Below are positions 7,708 through 17,356 of a stretch of 19,083 nt of DNA, one piece after another. Below the pieces are notes generated by a model. The model was not told where the DNA came from. It ran no database searches and worked only from the letters and a program-made list of their open reading frames with translations. The position numbers were made by a program, and so were the translations under genes. The first letter of the stretch is position 1. Each line of letters begins with the position of its first letter. This stretch comes from Betaproteobacteria bacterium (GTDB lineage Bacteria > Pseudomonadota > Gammaproteobacteria > Burkholderiales > Burkholderiaceae_C). The stretch lies in the NCBI GenBank assembly GCA_005882155.1, contig VBCQ01000212.1, positions 1 to 19,083 of the forward strand, written 5' to 3'.

Positions 7708-10004
7708 TCAACCCAGCGGCGCCGGTGCGAACTCGCGGGCCAGCGCGCGCCACACATGCTCGGACGTCAGCGGCATCTGCACCCGCTCGGCATCGCGGCC
7801 GAGCCCGGCGCGGTCCAGCGCGTCGATGACGGCGGTGACCACCGTCGGCGTCGCGCCGATCGTGCCGAGCTCGCCGACGCCTTTGACGCCGAGCGTGTTG
7901 GTGAGACACGGCACCGAGGTGTCGAATTTCGTCTTGAAGCCGCGAAAGACATCGACATGCGGCAGTGCGTAGTCCATGAAGCTCGCGGTCAGCAGCTGCC
8001 CCGATTCGCTGTCGTAGACGACGCGCTCGCTGAGCGCCTGGCCGATGCCTTGCACTGCGCCGCCTTCGACCTGGCCGCGCACGATCGCCGGGCTCACGAC
8101 GCGGCCGATGTCGCTGACCGATGCGTAGGCGACGATCTCGACGACGCCGCTCGCCGGGTCGATCTCGACCTCGCAGACATGACACGCGTTGGGCCAGCTC
8201 GGCGCGCTCGCGCTGGCCGAGGCTTCGACGCGAATCCGTGAATCGCTTTGACGCTTGGCGAGATCGAACAGGCCGATGCCGAGGTCGGTGCCGACGACGT
8301 TGAAGCGGCCGTCGCGATATTCGATGTCGTTCGCCGGTGCTTCGAGCGCGTCGGCAGCGAGCGACTTCGCATGCTCGACGGTGCGCTCGGACGCGACTTG
8401 CACCGCCGAGCCGCCGCGCCTTGCAACACGCGAATGCGGTCGATGCTGACGCCGAACACGTCGACCGCGAGCTGTGCGTAGCTCGTTGCGATGCCTTGGC
8501 CCATCGCTTGCGTCGCCGAGGTGAGCTCGATGATCCCTTCAGGCAGCACGTTGACCGTGACTTGCTCGGTCAGCGCATTGCCGCCGGTCCACTCGAGAAA
8601 CGTCGATACGCCGCGCCCGCGCAGCTTGCCGCGCTTGGTTGATTCGGCGCGCCGCGCGTCGAAGCCGTTCCAGTCGGCCAACGCGAGGCCCTGGTCGAGA
8701 ATCTTCTCGAACTCGCCGCAGTCGTAGACCTGCGCCATCGGGTTCGTGTACGGCATCTGCTCGGGTCGAATCAGGTTGCGGCGGCGCAGCTCCGCGGGGT
8801 CGAGCTTCATCTCACGCGCCGCCGCGTCCATCAGCCGCTCGGTGATGTAGATCGCCTCGGGCCGGCCTGCGCCGCGGTAGGCGCCGATCGGCATCGTGTT
8901 GCTCATCACCGCGGTGAGGTGCAGTGCAATTGTCGGAATGTCGTAGACGCTCGTCGTCACCCACGGCCCGACCATCAGCGGGATGACGACTGCCGTCGGC
9001 GTCGCGTAAGCGCCGACGTTGGCGATCGAGCGCACGCGCAGCGCAAGCACCTTGCCGTTCGCATCGAGCGCCATCTCGGCGTGGCTCGTGAGGTCGCGGC
9101 CATGCGTCGAGGCTTGAAATTCTTCGATGCGCTGCGAGCACCACTTGACCGGCCGCTTCAGCGTTCGCGCCGCATGCGCGACGACGACGTCTTCCGGATA
9201 CAGGCCGGTCTTCATGCCGAAGCCGCCGCCGACATCGCCGACCCGCACCCGCACCTGCTGCGGCGTGAGGCCGGGCAGCGCACCGGCGATGCCGTCGCGC
9301 ACCGAGGTCGGCATCTGGCTCGACAGTGTGATGACGATGCGAGCACTGCCCGGCTCGAGCTCGGCGAGCACGACGCGCGGCTCGATCGGGCTCGGCGCGA
9401 CGCGCTGGTTGACGATGTCGACCGCAACGGTGTGCGCCGCGCGCTTGAACGCTTCAGCGGTCGCTGCCGCATCGCCATGCCGCATCTCGGCCGCGATGTT
9501 GTCAGGCGCACCGGGGCACAGCGCCGGCGCGCCGGGACGCATCGCTTGAATGGCGTCGACGACACACGGCAGGTCTTCGTAGTCGACCATCACCGAGTCG
9601 CACGCATTCGTCGCGGCTTCGCGGGTTTCGGCGACGACGGCGGCCACCGCTTCGCCGACGTATCGAACGAGCTCGTGCGCGAGCGCATAGCGCGGCGCCG
9701 TCACGCCGGGCTTGCCGTCGGGGCGCGGGAATGGCACCGGCACCGAGATCGACTTGACTCCCGCCTGGACGAGGTCGGCACCGCTGAACACCGCGAGCAC
9801 GCCGGGCATCGCGAGCGCACCGCTCGCATCGACCGAGAGGATTCGCGCGTGCGCATACGGCGAGCGCAGAAACGCGATGTGCGTCTGCCCGGTCCGCGAC
9901 AAATCGTCGGTGTACTGGCCTTGCCCGGCGACGAGCGCCGGGTCTTCGATGCGACGCACCGTGTGGCCGCTTCCGTAGCGACCGGCTTGAACCGAGGCGC
10001 TCAT
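7708..10004 (-). pseudogene. Form II molybdenum hydroxylase large subunit 1 (CoxL/xanthine oxidase family), disrupted by a ~55-nt deletion
   Basis: Catalytic subunit that binds the molybdopterin cofactor. The ATG at 10004 overlaps the coxS1 stop (ATGA). Conserved elements are RRIEDPALVAGQGQYTDD (N-terminus), VGDVGGGFGMKTGLYPE, GAYRGAGRPEA (form II signature), QAMGQGIATSYAQL, and near the C-terminus GVKGVGELGTIG with the catalytic Glu. At 8416-8420, directly after IDRIRVLQG, the frame changes and conserved sequence resumes at GGSAVQVASERT, running to TGA at 7708. The intervening GDTD...GSRS block, which helps hold the cofactor, is gone. Alignment with coxL2 gives a loss of 19 codons less 2 nt, i.e. 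55 nt. Restoring 55 nt yields 783 residues, a normal length. As written the enzyme cannot be made. Confidence 0.88.
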
Positions 10005-10477
10005 GCTTGGCCGCCTTTCATCACCGCCGCCGCCTGCTGAACCGCTGCGACGATGTTGACGTAGCCGGTGCAGCGGCACAGGTTGCCTTCGAGCGCGTGG
10101 ACGATGTCGGCGTCGCTCGGCTGCGGGCTCTTCGCCAACAAGCCGGCCGATGCCATCAACATCCCTGGCGTGCAGTAGCCGCACTGCAAGCCGTGGCAGG
10201 CGATGAACGCCTCTTGCAGCGGATGCAGAACGCCGTCGCGCGCGAGGCCTTCGACGGTGCTCACGGAGCGGCCTTGCGCCTGCAGCGCGAGCAGGCTGCA
10301 GCTCTTGACCGGCTCGCCATCGAGCAGCACGGTGCACGCGCCGCATTGCGCGGTGTCGCAGCCGACGTGAGTGCCGGTCAGCGCGAGCGGGCCGCGCAAC
10401 AGCTCGACCAGCAGGGTCGTGGGTTCGACGTCGGCTTCGACCGATCGTCCGTTGACCACGATGCGCATTGTCGTCAT
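10001..10477 (-). CDS. Molybdenum hydroxylase small subunit 1, two [2Fe-2S] clusters
   Basis: 158-residue electron-transfer subunit of the CoxS type. The N-terminal plant-type cluster uses C40, C45, C48 and C60 (GCDTAQCGAC...C), and the C-terminal cluster uses C99, C102, C134 and C136 (CGYC...CRC). It passes electrons from the Mo site in the large subunit to FAD. Its ATG at 10477 overlaps the xdhC stop (ATGA), and its own stop overlaps the coxL1 start, so xdhC-coxS1-coxL1 are tightly coupled. No FAD subunit follows; the coxM product encoded upstream may serve both enzymes. Intact. Confidence 0.93.
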   Translation of the reverse strand: MTTMRIVVNGRSVEADVEPTTLLVELLRGPLALTGTHVGCDTAQCGACTVLLDGEPVKSCSLLALQAQGRSVSTVEGLARDGVLHPLQEAFIACHGLQCGYCTPGMLMASAGLLAKSPQPSDADIVHALEGNLCRCTGYVNIVAAVQQAAAVMKGGQA

Positions 10478-11490
10478 GAGATGTCCTTGAGTTTCGTGTT
10501 GGTCGTGGTGTCAGCGGCCGGCATCGCCGAGCCTTCTTTCTTCTGCACGAGCGCGACGCCGTTGCGCACCGCGATGATCTCGGCCAGGATCGCAATCGCG
10601 ATCTCGGCCGGCGTCTTGCTGCCGAGGTCGAGACCGATCGGACCATGCAGTCGGCCGATCTCGCCGGCCGTCAGGTCGAACAGCGCAAGGCGCTCCTTGC
10701 GCTTCGCGGTGTTGACGCGCGAGCCCAATGCGCCGACGTAGAAGGCCGGCGACTTCAGCGCCTCGAGCAGTACCAGATCGTCGAGCTTCGGGTCGTGCGT
10801 GACCGCAACGACCGCGCTGTGCGGATCGAGCTGCATCTCGAGCACGACCTCGTCGGGCATCGACTTGCTGAAGTGGGTACCGGGAACGTCCCAGGTCAGG
10901 TGGTATTCCTCGCGCGGGTCGCAGCAGGTGACGTCGAAGTCGAGCGCGAGCGCCATTTGCGCGAGCACGCGCGAGAGCTGTCCGGCGCCGATGATCAGCA
11001 TCCGCCAGCGCGGGCCGAACACCGCGCGCATCACGCGGCCGTCGAACTCGAAGCCTTCGCCGCGGCTCGCCGGCTCGACGCGCATCTCGCCGCTGCGCAA
11101 GTCGAGACGCCGCGCGACCAGCTCGTGGCGCGCGGTGCGCGCGAGCACGTCTGCTATCCACGCGCTGTCGCGCATCGGCTCCTGCACCAGGCGCAGGTTG
11201 CCGCCGCATGGCAGCCCGAAGCGCGCGGCTTCTTCCTTCGTCACGCCGTAGGTGATCAGCGACGGCGCGTCGACGCGCTCGCCGTGGCGAACGCGATCGA
11301 TCAGGTCGTCTTCGACGCAGCCGCCCGACACCGAGCCGACGACGAGCCCGTCATCGCGCAGGCACAACAGCGCGCCGGGCGGACGCGGCGCCGAGCCCCA
11401 GGTCTCGATCACCGTGACGAGCCAGACCTTGTGACCGGCGGCGAACCAGTCGTGCGCTTGGGCGAGCACTTGAAGGTCGAGGCTGTCCAT
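10474..11490 (-). CDS. xdhC: XdhC/CoxF-type molybdenum cofactor maturation protein
   Basis: 338 residues. In studied members XdhC binds molybdopterin cofactor, promotes its sulfuration and delivers it to the apo-hydroxylase. The N-terminal XdhC/CoxI domain shows GSAPRPPG (about 32-39), GSVSGGCVE (about 52-60) and GLPCGGNL (about 92-99). The C-terminal Rossmann domain starts with MLIIGAGQLSRVL (about 164-176), and HDPKLDD and GALGSR lie further on. Both domains are fused in one protein, as in the longer family members. The gene lies 18 bases downstream of coxG and overlaps coxS1, so it belongs to the operon. The last ~20 residues are a polar tail. Intact. Confidence 0.92.
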   Translation of the reverse strand: MDSLDLQVLAQAHDWFAAGHKVWLVTVIETWGSAPRPPGALLCLRDDGLVVGSVSGGCVEDDLIDRVRHGERVDAPSLITYGVTKEEAARFGLPCGGNLRLVQEPMRDSAWIADVLARTARHELVARRLDLRSGEMRVEPASRGEGFEFDGRVMRAVFGPRWRMLIIGAGQLSRVLAQMALALDFDVTCCDPREEYHLTWDVPGTHFSKSMPDEVVLEMQLDPHSAVVAVTHDPKLDDLVLLEALKSPAFYVGALGSRVNTAKRKERLALFDLTAGEIGRLHGPIGLDLGSKTPAEIAIAILAEIIAVRNGVALVQKKEGSAMPAADTTTNTKLKDIS

Positions 11491-11508
11491 CGAGGTTTCC
11501 TTCGCGCT

Positions 11509-12060
11509 TCAGCGTCGCAGCAGGTAATACACGAGCGCCGCCGCAATGATCGCGACGACGAGCCACCAGCCGGCTTTGGAGCCAGCGGGTTTCGCCGCCT
11601 CGGCCGGTGCGGCCTCACCGGGCGGCCGCAGGCGCTGCTCGAAAGCGCTGAAGAAATCGTCGGTGATCTTCGCAGCTGCGGCGTCGACGAGGCGCGAGCC
11701 GATCTGCGCCATCTTGCCGCCGACCTGCGCCTTCGCGCTGTAGCGCAAGCGCGTGTCGGCCCCCTCGGGCGACAGCGACACATCGGCCGAGCCTTTGCCG
11801 AAGCCGGCCGCACCGCCCTGCCCGTCGAAGTTGATCGTGTAGGCGTGCGGCGGGTTGACGTTGGTCATCTGCAGCTTGCCCTTGAAGCGCGCGCTGACCG
11901 GGCCGACCTTGACGGCGACGACGGCCTCGAAGCTGTTGTCGCCGGTGCGCGTGACCGATTCGCAACCGGCGATGCAGGCCTTCAGCGTATCGGGGTCGTT
12001 CAACGCATGCCAGGTGCGATCCACATCGGCAGGAATGAGTCGTTCGCCTTGGAGTTCCAT
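11509..12060 (-). CDS. coxG: CoxG-like SRPBCC protein with C-terminal membrane anchor
   Basis: 183 residues. In Oligotropha CoxG helps recruit CO dehydrogenase to the cytoplasmic membrane; relatives in other hydroxylase operons are thought to act the same way or to bind hydrophobic ligands. MELQGERLIPADVDRTWHALNDPDTLKACIAGCES is the family N-terminus. A polar, Ala/Pro-rich linker (about 146-163) leads to a single helix at about 164-181 (WWLVVAIIAAALVYYLL), ending in RR. The ATG at 12060 is chosen because it begins the fold; an in-frame extension to 12198 overlaps coxE and is rejected. It starts 4 bases after the coxE stop. Intact. Confidence 0.92.
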   Translation of the reverse strand: MELQGERLIPADVDRTWHALNDPDTLKACIAGCESVTRTGDNSFEAVVAVKVGPVSARFKGKLQMTNVNPPHAYTINFDGQGGAAGFGKGSADVSLSPEGADTRLRYSAKAQVGGKMAQIGSRLVDAAAAKITDDFFSAFEQRLRPPGEAAPAEAAKPAGSKAGWWLVVAIIAAALVYYLLRR

Positions 12061-12064
12061 GGTG

Positions 12065-13243
12065 TTATTTCGTCGCTGAGTATTTGTTGTTCGAGGCGGG
12101 CGCGCGCAAGGCGCGACCCAAATCCGCAAGGCTTGCAAGGTTGTGCACCGGCAGGAAGCGATCGACGTTCGGCAGCAGCGCGCGAACGCCCGCCGCACGT
12201 GGCTCGAAGCCGTCGAAGCGCAGCAGCGGGTTGAGCCAGACGATCTGGTGCGCCATGCGGCGCAGATGCGCCGCGGCTTCGGCGAGATGGCCGCGCTCGT
12301 CGCGATCGAGCCCGTCGGTCAGCAGCAGCACTGCGGCGTTGCCGGCAAGCAGGCGCCGCGCCCACAGCTGATTGAACTGCGCGAGGCACGATGCGATTCG
12401 CGTGCCGCCTTTCCAGTCCTCGACCTGCTCGTCGGCACGCTTCAGCGCGACGTCAGGGTCGCGGTCCTTCAGGCAGCGGGTGATGTTGGTCAGCCGCGTG
12501 CCGAAGGTCAGCGTGTGCACATGCGGGTGGCGCCGCGTGAGGCCATGCACGTAGTGCAGGAAGACGCGCGAATAGCGGTCCATCGAGCCCGAGATGTCGA
12601 GCAGCACGACGATCGTCGGCAGCTCGCTGCGCGCACGCGTGAACGCTGGCGTCAGCGTCTGCGGCGAACGCGCCATCCGCAGCATCGTCGCGCGCAGGTC
12701 GAGCCGGCCGCGCGACGCCGCTTCGTGGCGGCGCCGGCGCACCGGCGCAATCGGCAGCGGGATTTGCTCGGCGAGTTTTTTCGCCTGCTCGAACTCGGCC
12801 GTCGTCATCGTCTCGAAATCGGCGTGCTGCAGCCGCTCGCGCTCGCTGAATGTGAACTCGGCGTCGAACTGCAGCTCGTCTTTCGCGGCGCGCTCGTCTT
12901 TCGCCGACGCGGGCAAGCGCGGCGGCGACAGCGCTTCCTGCAAGCGATTCGAGCGCGGCGGCTGCACCTTCTCGCCGCGCCCGCTGATCTTCGGGAGCAG
13001 CAGCAACATCAGCTGCTCGAGCAGCTTCGGATCGCGCCAGAAGGTCGCGAACGCCGCATCGAAGAGCGGCTGCTGCTCGTGGCGATCGATCATCACCGCC
13101 GACAGCGCGGCATGCACGTCGTCGCGCCGATCGAGGCCGACCGCTTCGACCGCAGCCATCGCTTGCAGCACGCGGTCCGGCCCCACCGTGAGCCCGGCAC
13201 CGCGGAGCACGCGGGCGAAGTGGACGATGTTCTCCGAGATCAT
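12065..13243 (-). CDS. coxE: CoxE-like VWA-domain protein, partner of the MoxR ATPase
   Basis: 392 residues. CoxE with the AAA+ protein CoxD is needed to build the [CuSMoO2] site in CO dehydrogenase; homologues in form II operons presumably do another maturation step. The C-terminal von Willebrand A domain has the metal-binding MIDAS motif DISGS at 216-220, a supporting Thr in GGT (279-281) and TDGLD at 309-313. The N-terminal ~200 residues are mostly helical and charged. The ATG at 13243 (MISENIVHFARVLRGAG) fits the family start and lies 4 bases after the coxD stop; an in-frame extension to 13279 would overlap coxD. Intact. Confidence 0.93.
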   Translation of the reverse strand: MISENIVHFARVLRGAGLTVGPDRVLQAMAAVEAVGLDRRDDVHAALSAVMIDRHEQQPLFDAAFATFWRDPKLLEQLMLLLLPKISGRGEKVQPPRSNRLQEALSPPRLPASAKDERAAKDELQFDAEFTFSERERLQHADFETMTTAEFEQAKKLAEQIPLPIAPVRRRRHEAASRGRLDLRATMLRMARSPQTLTPAFTRARSELPTIVVLLDISGSMDRYSRVFLHYVHGLTRRHPHVHTLTFGTRLTNITRCLKDRDPDVALKRADEQVEDWKGGTRIASCLAQFNQLWARRLLAGNAAVLLLTDGLDRDERGHLAEAAAHLRRMAHQIVWLNPLLRFDGFEPRAAGVRALLPNVDRFLPVHNLASLADLGRALRAPASNNKYSATK

Positions 13244-13247
13244 GAAG

Positions 13248-14168
13248 TCAATCGAGAAGCGCCCGCGCGCGCAATTCATCGAGCAGCTTCGCCGTATCGC
13301 CGCTCTGCAGCTTGACGATGTCGTCCTGGTATTTCAGCAGCACGCCCAGCGTGTCGTGCACGGTCGTCGGGTCGAGGCGCATCGCGTTGAGCGCGACGAG
13401 CGCGTTAGTCCAGTCGATCGTCTCGGCCACGCCCGGTGCCTTGAACAGGTCGAGCGTGCGCATGCGCTGGACGAACTCGACCACCTGCAGATAGAGCCGA
13501 TCGGCCGCGCCGGGTGCCTTCAGCCGGACGATCTCGAGCTCGCGTTCGAGCGACGGGAAATCGACCCAGTGGTAGAGGCAGCGCCGCTTCAGCGCATCGT
13601 GGATCTCGCGTGTGCGGTTCGACGTGATGATCGTGATCGGCGGCGCGCTCGCGCGGATCGTTCCGAGCTCGGGCACCGTAATCTGATGCTCGGCGAGGAC
13701 CTCGAGCAGGAACGCATCGAAGGGTTCGTCGGCGCGGTCGAGCTCGTCGATCAGCAGCACCGGCGACTGGGTCTGCGTCAGCGCCGCGAGCAGTGGCCGC
13801 TCGATCAGCATCTCATGCGAATACAAAGTGTGGACCAGGCGCTCGCGGTCGGTGTCGTGCACCGCTTCGGCGAGGCGAATCTCCATCATCTGCCGCGCGA
13901 CGTTCCACTCGTAAGCGGTCTGCGCGACGTCGAGGCCTTCGTAGCACTGCACGCGCAGCAGCAGCGTGTCGAGCGCTTGCGCGAGCACCTTGCCGAGCTC
14001 GGTCTTGCCGACACCGGGCTCGCCTTCGAGGAACAGCGGTCGCTGCAGCTTGAGACTCAAGTACAGCGCGGTCGCGAGCCGCCGATCGCAGACGTAGCTC
14101 TGCGTCGCCAGCAAGGCGATGACGGCGTCGACCGAGTCGGGAAGAGGCAGGGTCGGGGCAGCCGTCAT
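13248..14168 (-). CDS. coxD: CoxD/MoxR-type AAA+ ATPase
   Basis: 306 residues. MoxR-family chaperone ATPase that works with a VWA protein on metal-enzyme maturation. Walker A GEPGVGKTE is at 49-57, Walker B VLLIDELDRAD at 137-147, and TSNRTRE near 176-182 is the sensor-1 region. The order coxD-coxE is the standard pairing. The ATG at 14168 is preceded by no clear Shine-Dalgarno; the 54 bases upstream carry a 9-bp hairpin (14191-14211), which may limit or separate its expression from coxM. Intact. Confidence 0.94.
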   Translation of the reverse strand: MTAAPTLPLPDSVDAVIALLATQSYVCDRRLATALYLSLKLQRPLFLEGEPGVGKTELGKVLAQALDTLLLRVQCYEGLDVAQTAYEWNVARQMMEIRLAEAVHDTDRERLVHTLYSHEMLIERPLLAALTQTQSPVLLIDELDRADEPFDAFLLEVLAEHQITVPELGTIRASAPPITIITSNRTREIHDALKRRCLYHWVDFPSLERELEIVRLKAPGAADRLYLQVVEFVQRMRTLDLFKAPGVAETIDWTNALVALNAMRLDPTTVHDTLGVLLKYQDDIVKLQSGDTAKLLDELRARALLD

Positions 14169-14190
14169 GCGTCGATGTTAATGAATTCTC

Positions 14191-14211
14191 CCCTCTCCCA
14201 GAGGGAGAGGG
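14191..14211. repeat. Perfect 9-bp hairpin between coxM and coxD
   Basis: CCCTCTCCC-AGA-GGGAGAGGG, with no mismatch in the stem. CCCTCTCCC palindromes are a familiar dispersed repeat of proteobacteria (from memory). There is no T run after it on the transcribed strand, so it is more likely a repeat or an RNA-stability element than a full terminator. Confidence 0.75.
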
Positions 14212-14222
14212 AGGAATACCGG

Positions 14223-15017
14223 TCAGCGCGCGATGGCTGCGGCGACTGCCCGCTGCGTCATCACTGTGATCATCGCCGCGCGATATGCGGCCGACCCATG
14301 CATGTCGCTGTTGATGCCGGTCGTCGGCACCGCGAGCGACTTCACCGCGTCCGGCGTGAAGCTCTTCGCGAGTGCATCCTCCATCGCCTTGACGCGAAAC
14401 GCCGACGACTTCGCTCCTGTCACCGCGACACGCACGCCGCCCGCACCCTGGCTCACGAACACGCCGACGAGGGCGAAGCGCGAGGCCGGTTGCTTGAACT
14501 TGATGTAGGCCGCGCGCTGAACGAGCGGGAAGCTCACCGCGGTGATCAGCTCGCCCGGCTGCAGCGCCGTTTCGTACAGTCCAGTGAAGAACGAATCGGC
14601 GGCGATGCTGCGCCGGTCGGTCTGCACGGTGGCGCCCAAGCCGAGCAGCGCCGCCGGATAGTCGGCCGCGGGGTCGGCGTTGGCGATCGACCCGCCGAGG
14701 GTGCCCATGTTGCGCACCATCGGGTCGGCGATGCCTTCGGCCAACTCGGCCAATGCGGGGATCGCGCGCCGCACGTCGGCCGACAACGCGACCGCTGCAT
14801 GCGTCGTCATCGCGCCGATCGTCACGCCGGCGTTGTCGACCTTGATGCCCTTCAGGTCGGCGATTGCGCCGAGGTCGATGAGGCGCTCGGAGGACGACAG
14901 GCGCAGCTTCATCGCCTGCACGAGGCTTTGCCCGCCGGCCAGATAACGCGCGTCGCCCTTGGCCGCTGCGGTGGCGTCGGCGCGGCTGGTCGGTCGTTGG
15001 TACTCGAACGAATACAT
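14223..15017 (-). CDS. coxM: Molybdenum hydroxylase medium (FAD-binding) subunit
   Basis: 264 residues. Binds FAD and passes electrons from the Fe-S subunit to the acceptor. The two flavin-binding motifs are AGGQS at 27-31 and TLGGS at 106-110, followed by NADPAADYPA. The ATG at 15017 has a strong AAGGAG six bases upstream and begins exactly at the family start (MYSFEYQRPTS); an in-frame extension to 15116 would overlap coxL2. It follows the coxL2 stop by 22 bases. It is the only FAD subunit in the window although there are two S/L pairs. Intact. Confidence 0.94.
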   Translation of the reverse strand: MYSFEYQRPTSRADATAAAKGDARYLAGGQSLVQAMKLRLSSSERLIDLGAIADLKGIKVDNAGVTIGAMTTHAAVALSADVRRAIPALAELAEGIADPMVRNMGTLGGSIANADPAADYPAALLGLGATVQTDRRSIAADSFFTGLYETALQPGELITAVSFPLVQRAAYIKFKQPASRFALVGVFVSQGAGGVRVAVTGAKSSAFRVKAMEDALAKSFTPDAVKSLAVPTTGINSDMHGSAAYRAAMITVMTQRAVAAAIAR

Positions 15018-15039
15018 GTGGTGCTCCTTCTGGTCTTGT

Positions 15040-17346
15040 TCAGGACGTGTGACGAGCGGCGCGCCAGACGCGCTCTGCCGTCGCCGGCATCGGAACGTCC
15101 TTGACGCCGAGCGCATCGGTCAGCGCGTTCATGTACGCGGCCGGCGAGCCGATCGCGCCGGCTTCGCCGCAGCCCTTCACGCCGAGCGGATTGTGCGTGC
15201 ACGGCGTGACGACGTTGCTGATGTTGAAGTTCGGCAAGTCGGTCGCGCGCGGCATCGCATAGTCCATGTACGAGCCGGTCAGCAGTTGGCCCGACTGCGG
15301 ATCGTAGGTGCAGCCTTCGAGCATCGCCTGGCCGAGGCCTTGCGCGATGCCGCCCTGCACCTGGCCTTCGACGATCATCGGATTGACGATGTTGCCGAAG
15401 TCGTCGACCGCCACGAAGCTCTCGATCTTCGAGCGGCCGGTCTGCGGGTCGACCTCGACCTCGCAGACGTAGCTGCCGGCCGGATAGGTGAAGTTCGTCG
15501 GGTCGTAGAACGCGTTCTCGTTCAGCCCCGGCTCGAGCTTGTCGAGCGGGTAGTTGTGCGGCACGTAGGCCGTGAGCGCGACCGAGCCGAACGGCACCTT
15601 CTTGTCGGTGCCGGCGACCTTGAACTCGCCGTTCTCGAACTCGATGTCGGTGTCGGCCGCCTCGAGCAGATGCGCAGCGATCTTCTTGCCTTTGGCGATG
15701 ATCTTGTCGACCGCCTTGACGATCGCCGTGCCGCCGACCGCGAGCGAGCGGCTGCCGTAGGTCCCCATGCCGAACGGCACGCGGCCGGTGTCGCCGTGCA
15801 CGATCTCGACGTTGCCCGGCGGGATGCCGAGCTTGGCCGCGACGATCTGCGCGAAGGTCGTCTCGTGTCCCTGGCCGTGGCTGTGCGAGCCGGTGAACAC
15901 GGTCACCGTGCCGGTCGGATGCACGCGCACCTCGCCGGCCTCGAACAAGCCCGCGCGCGCGCCGAGCGCACCGGCGATGTTCGAGGGCGCGAGCCCGCAG
16001 GCCTCGATGTAGCACGCATAGCCGAGGCCGCGCAGCTTGCCGTTGGCCTGCGAGGCCTGGCGGCGTGCCGGGAAGCCTTTCACGTCGGCCATCTCCATCG
16101 CGCGGTCGAGATGCGCCGCGTAGTCGCCGGTGTCGTAGGTCAGGCCGACCGGTGTCGCGTACGGAAACTCGGTGATGAAGTTCTTGCGACGAATCGCCGC
16201 CGGGTCCATCTTCAAGTCGCGCGCCGCTTGCTCGACGATGCGCTCGACGACATAGGTCGCCTCGGGCCGGCCGGCGCCGCGATACGCATCGACCGGTGCG
16301 GTGTTGGTGAACACCGCCTTCACCTCGCAGTAGATCGCCGGCGTGCGGTATTGGCCGGCGAGCAGTGTCGCGTAGAGGATCGTCGGCACGCTCGACGCGA
16401 AGGTCGACAGGTACGCGCCCATGTTGGCGATCGTCTTCACCCGCAGCGCGAGGAACGTGCCTTGCGCGTCGGTCGCAAGCTCGGCCGTCGTCACATGGTC
16501 GCGGCCATGCGCATCGGTGAGGAACGATTCGCTGCGCTCGGCGGTCCACTTGATCGGCCGGCCGACGCGCTTGCTCGCCCACACGAGCGCCGTCTCCTCG
16601 GCGTAGAGAAAGATCTTCGAGCCGAAGCCGCCGCCGACATCGGGTGCGATCACGCGCGCGCACCTTCGACTCGGGCAGACCGAGCACGAATGCGCTCATC
16701 AGGAGCCGCTCGACATGCGGGTTCTGGTTCGCGACGTACAGCGTGTAGCTCTCGTCGTGCTTGGTGTAGACCGCATTGGCCGCGCGCGGCTCCATCGCGT
16801 TCGGGATCAGCCGGTTGTTGATGATGTCGAGCCGGCTCACGTTCGCGGCCTTCGCGAACGCCGCGTCGACCGCGTCCTTGTTGCCGTGGCCCCAGTCGTA
16901 GCAGGTGTTGCCGGGCACGTCGTCGTGCACCAGCGAGCTCGCCTTGTCGGCACCCGCGAGCTCGATTACTGCGGGCAATTCGTCGTAGTCGACCTCGATC
17001 AATTCGGCAGCATCTTTCGCTTGCAGATAGGTCTCGGCGACGACCAGCGCGACCTGGTCGCCGACGTGGCGCACCTTGCCTTGCGCCAGCACCGGGTGCG
17101 GCGGCTCCTTCATCGGCGTGCCGTCCTTGCTGTGGATCAGCCAGCCGCACGGCAGGCCGCCGACCTTCGCATCGGCGAGGTCGGCACCGGTGAAGATCTT
17201 CAGCACGCCGGCGAGCGCAGGAACACGCCATAGGTCTGGCCGGGCAGCGTGACGTCGTCGGTGTACTGGCCGGCGCCGGTCAGGAAGCGCTGGTCTTCGC
17301 GGCGCTTCAGCGATTGGCCAATCGGGGAGTTGGAGATATCGGTCAT
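15040..17346 (-). pseudogene. Form II molybdenum hydroxylase large subunit 2 (CoxL/xanthine oxidase family), with two frame-breaking lesions
   Basis: Catalytic Mo subunit. The ATG at 17346 (AGGAG upstream) gives MTDISNSPIGQSLKRREDQRFLTGAGQYTDD and runs to FLRSP; at 17209-17211 it jumps to GVLKIFTGADL in another frame. Compared with coxL1, 18 codons plus 1 nt (55 nt) are missing, including the usual HAHARI segment. A second break at 16653-16660 lies in a CG run between ESKVR and VIAPDVGGGFG (+4 or +1 nt, or -2) and returns to the first frame. The rest is intact: DAYRGAGRPEA (form II), GSHSHGQGHETTFAQ, GDTGRVPFGMGTYGSRS, and GVKGCGEAGAIG with the catalytic Glu. Corrected length is about 785 residues, normal for the family. 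Not translatable as written. Confidence 0.88.
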
Positions 17347-17356
17347 GACGGTCTCC

